The notes: a model not told the origin generated them from the letters alone. A DNA stretch of 6,909 bases from SVEL01 sp045123575 (GCA_045123575.1 JBGVKG010000026.1:1-6909), one strand, 5' to 3'; numbered from the stretch's first letter, positions 1-5,301 are shown. Made by a program: numbers and translations.

Positions 1-35
1 TCATATAGGAAAGTTCTTTAAACTTCCCTATATGA
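1..35. repeat. AT-rich inverted repeat (hairpin)
   Basis: Bases 1-9 (TCATATAGG) pair with 27-35 and bases 11-15 (AAGTT) pair with 21-25. There is one A/C mismatch (10/26) and a 5-nt loop (CTTTA). This is 14 of 15 possible pairs. On the + strand it is followed by an A run, not a T run. It could end transcription entering from either side only if a T run lies outside the window on the left, which cannot be seen. It may be the edge of the GC-rich element next to it. Confidence 0.6.
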
Positions 36-42
36 TAAAAAA

Positions 43-142
43 CGCTCCGCTAAGGGCTTAATCGTAGTCGCGAGCGACTGCGATTGATTTCGCACTGCGG
101 CGGAGATGTAGATGTTGCTAAAGCAACCCGCCGCAGGCGGAG
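43..142. repeat. GC-rich structured element, possible three-way junction
   Basis: This GC-rich block sits in an AT-rich genome and carries three nested pairings. CTCCGC at 45-50 pairs with GCGGAG at 137-142 and encloses two hairpins. The first is 60-70 with 75-85: 11 bp including one G-U pair, loop CGAG. The second is 95-103 with 128-136 (9 bp), topped by GTTGC 114-118 with GCAAC 123-127 and a TAAA loop. The G-U pair keeps the stem intact in RNA, read on the + strand. On the - strand the closing arm is followed by six T (complement of A37-A42), so a - strand transcript would end in a stem plus U run. No coding frame is apparent. It looks like a dispersed intergenic hairpin element or an unannotated structured RNA. 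Copy number elsewhere cannot be judged here. Confidence 0.55.
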
Positions 143-176
143 AATCTCGCAAGCGAGATTCTTTCTTGTGCTTTTT
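141..176 (+). terminator. Terminator-like hairpin upstream of the PAP2 gene
   Basis: AGAATCTCGC (141-150) is perfectly complementary to 153-162, giving 9-10 bp with a tiny AA-centred loop. A T-rich stretch with TTTTT at 172-176 follows. It would end transcripts coming from a gene left of the window and insulate the promoter just downstream. The T tract is interrupted (TTTCTTGTG), so efficiency may be moderate. Its left arm shares bases 141-142 with the long-range stem of the neighbouring GC-rich element, so the two folds could compete. Confidence 0.55.
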
Positions 177-177
177 A

Positions 178-206
178 TTGCAAATATCAGTGTTTTATGC
201 TATTCT
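178..206 (+). promoter_or_regulatory. Extended -10 sigma-A-type promoter
   Basis: TTGCAA (178-183) and TATTCT (201-206) are separated by exactly 17 bp, with a TG at 198-199 giving an extended -10 (TGCTATTCT). The predicted start of transcription is near 213, leaving a leader of about 50 nt before the ATG at 263. This is the best promoter match upstream of the PAP2 gene and is likely to drive the whole six-gene cluster. It lies directly after the terminator-like hairpin. Confidence 0.55.
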
Positions 207-262
207 GTAATTTGGAGTTGTTTTGACTTTCATAATATTAAAATATAGATTGAGGTAGTTTT

Positions 263-946
263 ATGTGGAGTAAAATTAAAGATTTTCATAAAAAGTATTG
301 TCATGCTTGGGTGTTGCTTTACTTTTTCGTATATTTAGCATGGTTTTTCTGGTTAGAGGGATATGTTACACCAGACTCTGATTATATAAGAATGTATGTG
401 CCACTGGATGATATGATACCGTTTTGTGAATGGTTTATGATTCCGTATCTTTTGTGGTTCCCATATATGGGTCTAGTAGTTACATTTAGTGTATTTGATG
501 GTAGAAGTAACTTTTTTAAGGGTGCGGCATATCTTTTTATAGGAATGTCATTATGTTTACTTATTTGCACTATATGGCCAAATGGTCAGGATTTAAGAAT
601 AGAAGAGTTTTCTCGTGACAATATTATGACAAGAATGATAGCTACATTGTATTCAACAGATACAAATACAAATGTATTTCCTAGTATTCATACATACAAT
701 TCTGTTGTAGCATTTGTTATGGTTTGCCATAGTAATAAGCTTAAGGGAAATATACCGGTTAAAGTGATTTCATTTATACTTAGCTTATCTATAATATTGT
801 CCACTGTATTTTTAAAGCAGCATTCAGTATTGGATGTTATAGGTGGTATAGGACTTGCAGCTATATTGTATGTTATTATTTATAGGATTAACTGGGGCTA
901 TTTATTTAACAGAGGAATAAAAAAGTCACAGGAAGAGATGGCATAG
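263..946 (+). CDS. PAP2-family integral membrane phosphatase
   Basis: The product is 227 aa, with about six hydrophobic segments (roughly 15-33, 57-78, 88-105, 146-156, 167-184, 189-208). It carries the phosphatidic acid phosphatase 2 signature: PSIH at 140-143 (motif C2), and S180-T-x5-H187-x3-D191 (motif C3, with Thr where many members have Arg). The first motif is only hinted at by WPNGQDLR (105-112). In PAP2 enzymes the two His and the Asp form the phosphotransfer site at the membrane face, removing phosphate from a lipid or isoprenyl phosphate; the substrate here is unknown. The start is supported by GAGG at 252-255, 7 nt upstream. It is the first gene of the cluster, 26 bp before ispF, which suggests a link to isoprenoid carrier lipids (inference). 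Family call is firm, substrate is not. Confidence 0.85.
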   Translation: MWSKIKDFHKKYCHAWVLLYFFVYLAWFFWLEGYVTPDSDYIRMYVPLDDMIPFCEWFMIPYLLWFPYMGLVVTFSVFDGRSNFFKGAAYLFIGMSLCLLICTIWPNGQDLRIEEFSRDNIMTRMIATLYSTDTNTNVFPSIHTYNSVVAFVMVCHSNKLKGNIPVKVISFILSLSIILSTVFLKQHSVLDVIGGIGLAAILYVIIYRINWGYLFNRGIKKSQEEMA

Positions 947-960
947 TATATCATAAGGAT

Positions 961-966
961 AGGAGG
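961..966 (+). promoter_or_regulatory. Ribosome binding site that fixes the ispF start
   Basis: A perfect AGGAGG touches an in-frame ATG at 967 with no spacer, which is too close for initiation there. The next in-frame ATG at 973 has a 6-nt spacer and gives the standard IspF N-terminus MRIGMGYDVH, so 973 is chosen. Confidence 0.85.
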
Positions 967-972
967 ATGACT

Positions 973-1527
973 ATGAGAATAGGAATGGGATATGATGTTC
1001 ATAAGCTTGTGGAGGATAGAAAGCTTATAATAGGTGGTGTGGAAATACCTTATGAGAAGGGCCTTTTAGGTCACTCTGATGCAGATGTTTTGTTACATGC
1101 TATTATGGACGCATTATTGGGAGCAGCAGCTCTTGGAGATATAGGAAAGCATTTTCCTGATACAGATGAAAAGTATAAGGGTATATCTAGTATCAAGCTT
1201 ATGGAGCATGTAGGCGAGCTACTTAGAGCCAATGGTTTTGTCATAGGTAATATTGATTCAACTATTATCGCACAGAGACCAAAGATGGCTCCATACAGAG
1301 AGCAGATGAGAGAAAATATAGCGAAGGCTCTTAAGATAGATATAAGCCAGATAGGTGTTAAAGCTACTACTGAGGAAGGGCTTGGCTTTACTGGTGCTGG
1401 TGAGGGTATATCTTCACAGGCTATAGCACTGTTAGAAACAGTTGAAAATCATCTTTATGTCGATGTTATGGCGGAGGATGCAAAATGCGAACGATGTTGC
1501 GGCTGCAAGAAGGAGCAGGCAGAATAA
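973..1527 (+). CDS. ispF: 2-C-methyl-D-erythritol 2,4-cyclodiphosphate synthase
   Basis: IspF converts CDP-methylerythritol 2-phosphate to methylerythritol cyclodiphosphate with release of CMP, in the cytosolic MEP route to isoprenoids. The 184-aa product shows the metal ligands D8, H10 and H42 at the same positions as in the E. coli enzyme. It also has HSDADVLLH (34-42), DIGKHFPDTD (56-65) and KATTEEGLGFTG (130-141). Family members are usually about 157 aa and end near the helix at 148-156. This protein carries an extra tail of about 27 residues with a CxxCCxC cluster (C172, C175, C176, C178) among charged residues. The core function is secure; the tail's role is unknown. The gene lies 26 bp after the PAP2 gene and 23 bp before cysE, consistent with co-transcription. 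Confidence 0.96.
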   Translation: MRIGMGYDVHKLVEDRKLIIGGVEIPYEKGLLGHSDADVLLHAIMDALLGAAALGDIGKHFPDTDEKYKGISSIKLMEHVGELLRANGFVIGNIDSTIIAQRPKMAPYREQMRENIAKALKIDISQIGVKATTEEGLGFTGAGEGISSQAIALLETVENHLYVDVMAEDAKCERCCGCKKEQAE

Positions 1528-1541
1528 TCATTAAGCATTTT

Positions 1542-1546
1542 GGAGG
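1542..1546 (+). promoter_or_regulatory. Ribosome binding site that fixes the cysE start
   Basis: GGAGG lies 4 nt before the ATG at 1551. The reading frame stays open back to an ATG at 1485 inside ispF, but that start has no comparable site and would add 22 residues unlike the family N-terminus. Confidence 0.75.
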
Positions 1547-1550
1547 ACAT

Positions 1551-2174
1551 ATGGGATTTATCAAGTATTTTAGGGAAGAAGCTGCGATCATAAAGGAGAG
1601 AGATCCAGCTATAAAGAGTAAGTGGGAGGTGCTTCTATATCCAAGCTTCTGGGCTATATGGCATTATAGAAGAGCCCACAAACATTACAAGAAAGGTCAT
1701 TTCTTTAGAGCGAGATATATATCACAGAGAGCTGCTAGAAAGACTGGTATAGAGATACATCCGGGAGCAGAGATTGGAAATGGATTCTTCATCGACCACG
1801 GACATGGAGTTATCATTGGTGAGACTACTATCATCGGAGATAATGTTACACTGTACCAAGGAGTTACGCTTGGTGGTACTGGTAAGGAGAGCGGTAAGAG
1901 ACATCCAACCATAGAGGATAATGTTATGATATCGGCAGGTGCCAAGGTATTAGGCTCGTTTACTATAGGTGAGAACAGCAAGATAGGTGCTGGTAGTGTA
2001 GTGCTCAATGAAGTACCACCAAACTCGACTGTAGTAGGTGTTCCAGGTAGAGTGGTTAAGCAGGATAATGTGAAGATACCAAGAGTTGATTTGGATCAGG
2101 TACATTTACCAGACCCTGTAAAGCTGGAATTAGAGGAAATCAGACGAGAGCTGGAGCAGCTTAAGCTTAAATAA
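1551..2174 (+). CDS. cysE: Serine O-acetyltransferase
   Basis: CysE transfers acetyl from acetyl-CoA to L-serine, giving O-acetylserine, the committed step of cysteine synthesis. The 207-aa product is the short Firmicutes form. A helical N-terminal region (about 1-65, WEVLLYPSFWAIWHYR at 25-40) is followed by a left-handed beta-helix of hexapeptide repeats (about 66-165). The catalytic His is H83 in IDHGHG. E68 in EIHPGA takes the place of the Asp partner seen in E. coli. LGGTGKESGKRHP (108-119) is the acetyl-CoA loop region. The C-terminus (about 176-207) is a charged, probably helical segment ending in Lys, not the Ile that docks into cysteine synthase in classical complexes. It is followed by cysS, so synthesis and charging of cysteine are linked. 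No cysteine synthase gene is in the window. Confidence 0.93.
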   Translation: MGFIKYFREEAAIIKERDPAIKSKWEVLLYPSFWAIWHYRRAHKHYKKGHFFRARYISQRAARKTGIEIHPGAEIGNGFFIDHGHGVIIGETTIIGDNVTLYQGVTLGGTGKESGKRHPTIEDNVMISAGAKVLGSFTIGENSKIGAGSVVLNEVPPNSTVVGVPGRVVKQDNVKIPRVDLDQVHLPDPVKLELEEIRRELEQLKLK

Positions 2175-2218
2175 TATATTGTAACTGTAGAAGAGTGCTT
2201 GAGCTGAATAAGCTTAAG
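2160..2218 (+). repeat. Inverted repeat spanning the cysE stop codon
   Basis: CTTAAGCTTA (2160-2169) is the exact reverse complement of 2209-2218, with 39 nt between. Each arm also contains the self-complementary TAAGCTTA, so the two are nearly direct repeats as well. The left arm is made of the last Leu-Lys codons of cysE. A pairing would place a loop in the cysE-cysS gap, upstream of the AGGAG (2233-2237) of cysS. With CTT-AAG frequent in this genome, chance is a real explanation. Confidence 0.3.
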
Positions 2219-2245
2219 TGAATATATGTAATAGGAGCAACATTT

Positions 2246-3697
2246 ATGGAGAATAAAGTTAAAATATTTAATACACTTACAAGAAAGGTAGAGACAGTAG
2301 TGCCAAATGTAGAGGGCAAGATAGCTATGTATACATGTGGACCTACAGTATACCATTTTGCACACATTGGTAACCTTAGAAGCTACATTATGGAGGATGT
2401 GTTAGAGAAGACATTAAGATACGCAGGCTATGATGTAAAGAGAGTTATGAATATCACAGATGTTGGACATCTTTCAAGCGATGCTGATACAGGTGAGGAT
2501 AAGATGCTTAAGGGCGCTAAGCGTGAGAATAAGACAGTTATGGAGATAGCTAAGTTCTATACAGACGCATTTTTCAGCGATTGCGCTAAGCTTAATATCA
2601 AGACTCCTGATGTAGTGGAGCCAGCTACAAATTGTATAGATGAGTTCATAAAGATGGTAGAGAAGCTTCTTGAGAAGGGATATGCTTATATATCAGGAGA
2701 GAATGTTTACTTTGATACATCTAAGCTGGAGGATTATTATGTATTCTCTTCACAGAGCGAGAAGGAGCTTATGGTAGGCGTTAGAGATGACGTAGAAGAG
2801 GATGAGAATAAGAAGAATAAGAGTGATTTCGTGCTTTGGTTTACTAAGTCTAAGTTCGATAATCAGGAGCTTAAGTGGGATTCTCCGTGGGGAGTTGGAT
2901 ATCCAGGCTGGCACATAGAGTGTTCAGGTATATCTATCAAGCATCTTGGAGAATATATGGATATTCACTGTGGCGGTATTGACAATATATTCCCACATCA
3001 TACAAATGAGATAGCACAGAGTGAGGCATATCTTGGTCATAAGTGGTGTAACTACTGGTTCCATGTGCATCATCTTAATGATAAGTCAGGAAAGATGAGT
3101 AAGTCAAAGGGTGAGTTCCTTACAGTGTCTTTACTGGAGAATAAGGGATACAATCCTCTCGTATACAGATTCTTCTGCTTACAGTCTCATTATCGTAAGC
3201 CACTTGAGTTCTCTTACGAGGTACTTGATAATGTGACAGTGGCGTACAATAAGCTTGTTAAGCGTATAGCTAGCCTCAAGGCTGATGGAGCGGTAGATGA
3301 CGCTGCATTTGCTACATGGAGACTTAAGTTTGAGGATGCTATTGTAAATGATATGAATACATCTATGGGTATAACAGTTGTATACGATATGCTTAAGGCA
3401 GATATCAGTGATGCAACTAAGAAAAAGCTTCTTGCAAGCTATGATGAGGTTCTCGGATTAGACCTTTTACAGGCTGCAAAAAATCTTGCAAATCAGTCGA
3501 AAAATGACGGAAGTGTTGCAGAAAAAAGTGGAATCGACCCAGAATTGGAGCAGTTCATACTAGCTAAGATTGATGAGAGAAAAGTGGCAAAGCAAGAGAA
3601 GAATTTTGCAAGAGCAGATGAAATTAGAAACGAACTTCTTGAAAAGGGAGTTGCGATAAAGGATACTCGCGAGGGAGTAGTATGGGAACTAGTATAG
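2246..3697 (+). CDS. cysS: Cysteinyl-tRNA synthetase
   Basis: CysS is a class I aminoacyl-tRNA synthetase that activates cysteine with ATP and loads it on tRNA-Cys in the cytosol. The 483-aa product has the Rossmann catalytic domain with HIGN (40-43, the HIGH motif) and KMSKS (283-287). The four zinc ligands that select cysteine are visible: C31, C226, H251 and E255, with spacing identical to the E. coli enzyme. WHIECSGISIKHLG and GGIDNIFPHHTNEIAQSEA are family hallmarks. The C-terminal helical and anticodon-binding part starts near 330, with a loose linker around 411-432. At 483 aa it is slightly longer than the common 460-470. AGGAG lies 8 nt before the ATG. The 71-bp gap before it holds no T-box-like leader. 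The last 16 bp overlap mrnC. Confidence 0.97.
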   Translation: MENKVKIFNTLTRKVETVVPNVEGKIAMYTCGPTVYHFAHIGNLRSYIMEDVLEKTLRYAGYDVKRVMNITDVGHLSSDADTGEDKMLKGAKRENKTVMEIAKFYTDAFFSDCAKLNIKTPDVVEPATNCIDEFIKMVEKLLEKGYAYISGENVYFDTSKLEDYYVFSSQSEKELMVGVRDDVEEDENKKNKSDFVLWFTKSKFDNQELKWDSPWGVGYPGWHIECSGISIKHLGEYMDIHCGGIDNIFPHHTNEIAQSEAYLGHKWCNYWFHVHHLNDKSGKMSKSKGEFLTVSLLENKGYNPLVYRFFCLQSHYRKPLEFSYEVLDNVTVAYNKLVKRIASLKADGAVDDAAFATWRLKFEDAIVNDMNTSMGITVVYDMLKADISDATKKKLLASYDEVLGLDLLQAAKNLANQSKNDGSVAEKSGIDPELEQFILAKIDERKVAKQEKNFARADEIRNELLEKGVAIKDTREGVVWELV

Positions 3698-4137
3698 AGA
3701 TATACAATTTCATATGTGAAGGATTGAGTAAAGCAGGCTTAAATGTAGATAAACAGGACATTTGCTCATATTCACCCCTCACTCTAGCCTATATAGGTGA
3801 CGGGGTGTATGAGCTAGTTATACGTTCTATGATACTGGCGGATGGCAATGCACCAGTCAATAAGCTCCATAAGAAGAGCAGTGGTTTGGTAAAAGCGGAG
3901 ACACAAGCTCAAATAGTTAAGATATTTTTGGATGATGAGCTGCTGACAGATGACGAGATACGTATCTACAAACGCGGTAGAAACGCTCAATCCTACACAA
4001 AAGCTAAGAATGCTTCTATGGTAGATTACAGAATGGCGACAGGTTTTGAGGCGTTGATCGGATATCTGTATCTCTTAGGAAAAAGTGATAGAATGATGGA
4101 ATTAATCGGGCATGGATTGAAGAAAATGCCATTGTAA
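3682..4137 (+). CDS. mrnC: Mini-ribonuclease III
   Basis: MrnC is a dimeric RNase III-fold enzyme without the double-stranded RNA-binding domain. In Bacillus it trims both ends of 23S rRNA precursor in the 50S particle. The 151-aa product shows the catalytic signature YIGDGVYELVIR (37-48, with D40 and E44), the helix KLHKKSSGLVKAETQA (61-76), RGRNAQSYTKAKNAS (98-112), and the second acidic site in FEALIGYLYL (E123). The start ATG lies inside the last codons of cysS in another frame, 16 bp before the cysS stop. GAGGGAG at 3671-3677 serves as its ribosome binding site, so translation is probably coupled. Linkage of cysS, mrnC and rlmB is a common Firmicutes arrangement. Confidence 0.93.
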   Translation: MGTSIEIYNFICEGLSKAGLNVDKQDICSYSPLTLAYIGDGVYELVIRSMILADGNAPVNKLHKKSSGLVKAETQAQIVKIFLDDELLTDDEIRIYKRGRNAQSYTKAKNASMVDYRMATGFEALIGYLYLLGKSDRMMELIGHGLKKMPL

Positions 4138-4215
4138 CAGGTTAATATATGACATAAAAGTCTACAACATGATGTTGATGTGTTTGAGTAGTATGAGTAA
4201 TAAACATATCGATTG

Positions 4216-4221
4216 AAAGGA
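4216..4221 (+). promoter_or_regulatory. Ribosome binding site that decides the rlmB start
   Basis: AAAGGA lies 2 nt before an in-frame ATG at 4224 but 8 nt before the ATG at 4230. The longer spacing is normal, so 4230 (MRYEEFTIEGRNAV) is preferred. The alternative adds only Met-Thr. Confidence 0.65.
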
Positions 4222-4229
4222 ACATGACA

Positions 4230-4970
4230 ATGAGATACGAAGAATTTACAATAGAAGGCAGAAATGCTGTATTAGAAGCGTTTCGCTCGGGAAAAACTAT
4301 AGACAAGCTGTTTGTGCTGGATGGTTGCCATGATGGTCCTGTAAATAGCATCACTAGAGAGGCTAGAAAGGGAGATACTATCATCAACTATGTATCAAAG
4401 GAACGTCTTGATAACATGTCAAAGACAGGCAAGCATCAGGGCGTTATAGCCTATGCTGCGGCTTATGAGTATGCAGAGGTTAGCGATATATTAGATGCAG
4501 CTAGAGAGAAGGGTGAGCCACCATTTATCTTTATATTAGATAATATAGAGGATCCTCACAATCTTGGAGCAATCATCAGAACAGCGAATCTGGCTGGTGC
4601 TCATGGTGTAATCATACCAAAGAGACACGCTGTGGGATTGACAGCTACTGTAGCTAGAACATCCGCAGGAGCCTTAAATTACACTCCAGTAGCGAAGGTT
4701 ACAAATATATCTGCAACTATAGAGGAGTTAAAAAAGGAAGGTTTGTGGTTCGTTTGCGCCGATATGGGTGGAGAAGTGATGTACAAGCTGGATTTAAAGG
4801 GTGCTATAGGACTTGTAATAGGTAATGAAGGTGACGGTGTGAGCCGCCTTGTAAAGGAAAAATGTGACTTTATAGCTTCTATACCTATGAAGGGAGATAT
4901 AGATTCGCTAAATGCATCAGTAGCAGCAGGTGTATTGGCTTACGAGATAGTTAGACAAAGACTAATGTAA
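4230..4970 (+). CDS. rlmB: 23S rRNA (guanosine-2'-O-)-methyltransferase, TrmH/SpoU family
   Basis: This is a SPOUT-class enzyme that methylates a ribose 2'-OH using S-adenosylmethionine. RlmB acts on a guanosine of domain V in 23S rRNA. The 246-aa product has an L30e-like substrate-binding N-terminal domain (about 5-80, EGRNAVLEAF) and a C-terminal knotted methyltransferase domain. The three SpoU motifs are clear: LDNIEDPHNLGAIIRTA (103-119, with N111 and R117), LVIGNEGDGVS (195-205), and IPMKGDIDSLNASVAAGV (218-235). Precise target assignment within the TrmH/RlmB group is an inference from length, domain layout and its place after mrnC. A 92-bp gap separates it from mrnC; that gap holds only a small CAACA/TGTTG hairpin (4165-4177) and no convincing promoter. 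Probably the last gene of the operon. Confidence 0.9.
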   Translation: MRYEEFTIEGRNAVLEAFRSGKTIDKLFVLDGCHDGPVNSITREARKGDTIINYVSKERLDNMSKTGKHQGVIAYAAAYEYAEVSDILDAAREKGEPPFIFILDNIEDPHNLGAIIRTANLAGAHGVIIPKRHAVGLTATVARTSAGALNYTPVAKVTNISATIEELKKEGLWFVCADMGGEVMYKLDLKGAIGLVIGNEGDGVSRLVKEKCDFIASIPMKGDIDSLNASVAAGVLAYEIVRQRLM

Positions 4971-4993
4971 TATTATTTTATGGTTTATTAGTG

Positions 4994-5028
4994 TTTTCAT
5001 ATAATTATCTAAATTATTTTCATATAAT
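4994..5028 (+). repeat. Direct repeat TTTTCATATAAT x2
   Basis: The 12-mer TTTTCATATAAT occurs exactly at 4994-5005 and 5017-5028, offset by 23 bp. Each copy ends in a perfect -10-like TATAAT. It begins 23 bp after the rlmB stop. Confidence 0.6.
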
Positions 5029-5029
5029 A

Positions 5030-5046
5030 TTATGTTTTAAACATAA
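5030..5046. repeat. 17-bp palindrome
   Basis: TTATGTTT (5030-5037) and AAACATAA (5039-5046) are perfect reverse complements around a single central T. The short spacing and AT content fit a protein-binding operator better than a terminator. No regulator is known for it here. Confidence 0.45.
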
Positions 5047-5068
5047 CAAGTTTGAACTATTTGCATAT

Positions 5069-5092
5069 TAGTATTGTGTTTAGTATTGTGTT
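5069..5092 (+). repeat. 12-bp perfect tandem duplication
   Basis: TAGTATTGTGTT at 5069-5080 is repeated without a change at 5081-5092. This could be slippage or a paired binding site. Confidence 0.65.
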
Positions 5093-5139
5093 TAAAATAT
5101 TAACTAATATTATGTTAAAATATAAATTTGATGAAATAA

Positions 5140-5251
5140 ACTATAAAACTAATATATGAAACTATAAAATAAGAAAATAAACTATAACTAAAAGAAAAAA
5201 GTTTAAAATTTGACTATAAACAACTATAACAGGACAACTTTAAAACTATAA
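5140..5251 (+). repeat. Array of six ACTATAA heptamers
   Basis: Exact ACTATAA copies start at 5140, 5161, 5181, 5213, 5223 and 5245. The steps of 21, 20, 32, 10 and 22 bp are all close to whole multiples of 10.5 bp, so all copies face the same side of the helix. Most are preceded by A or AA. The last copy reads into TATAAT (5247-5252), about 50 bp before the DUF1846 start. Possible roles are a phased protein-binding array, intrinsically bent upstream DNA, or a worn-down repeat. Confidence 0.5.
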
Positions 5252-5272
5252 TCAATAAATTGCCCTAAAAAA

Positions 5273-5293
5273 TGCAATGTTTTGCAGGAAGGA
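5273..5293 (+). promoter_or_regulatory. Small hairpin abutting the ribosome binding site of DUF1846
   Basis: TGCAA (5273-5277) pairs with TTGCA (5282-5286) around a 4-nt loop, and its last base begins AGGAAGGA (5286-5293), the ribosome binding site. AAGGA is 8 nt from the ATG at 5302. This rejects the upstream in-frame ATG at 5272, which lies inside the hairpin and has no such site. The stem is weak (5 bp). Confidence 0.5.
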
Positions 5294-5301
5294 ATAACAT
5301 T

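Larger units (their letters stand above)
4971..5301 (+). other. AT-rich repeat-filled intergenic region, no gene
   Basis: These 331 bp contain no credible coding frame and no GC-rich terminator after rlmB. The content is a pair of direct repeats with embedded TATAAT, a 17-bp palindrome, a 12-bp tandem duplication, and an array of six ACTATAA heptamers, all listed separately. Many -10-like TATAAT matches occur (5000-5005, 5023-5028, 5247-5252), but none has a matching -35 at 16-18 bp, so no promoter for the downstream gene can be named with confidence. DUF1846 must nevertheless have its regulatory region here unless it is read through from rlmB. Confidence 0.7.

Noticed and set aside
223..251. 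TTGACT (223-228) with TAGATT (246-251) at 17 bp as the PAP2 promoter
   Set aside because: Transcription would start near 258, after the GAGG ribosome binding site at 252-255, so the mRNA would lack it. The 178-206 promoter fits better.
1485..1550. Longer cysE start overlapping ispF
   Set aside because: No good ribosome binding site, and the 22 extra residues do not resemble the family N-terminus.
1697..2365. Reverse-strand open frames across cysE and the start of cysS
   Set aside because: They run antisense to well-supported genes, have unlikely compositions and no recognisable family.
4175..4203. Internal promoter before rlmB: TTGATG with TAATAA at 17 bp
   Set aside because: The -10 matches at only 3 of 6 positions, and the gap is short enough for simple read-through.
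4142..4387. Reverse-strand open frame over the mrnC-rlmB gap
   Set aside because: It overlaps the clear N-terminal domain of rlmB in antisense and shows no domain or ribosome binding site.
5086..5121. Promoter candidates TTGTGT (5086-5091) with TATTAT (5108-5113), and TG-N-TAAAAT (5113-5121)
   Set aside because: The -35 is weak (3 of 6) for the first and absent for the second. Such matches are expected by chance in sequence this rich in A and T.
5272..5301. Upstream ATG for DUF1846
   Set aside because: No ribosome binding site in front, whereas AGGAAGGA is well placed for 5302, which gives the family's usual MKIGFDND start.
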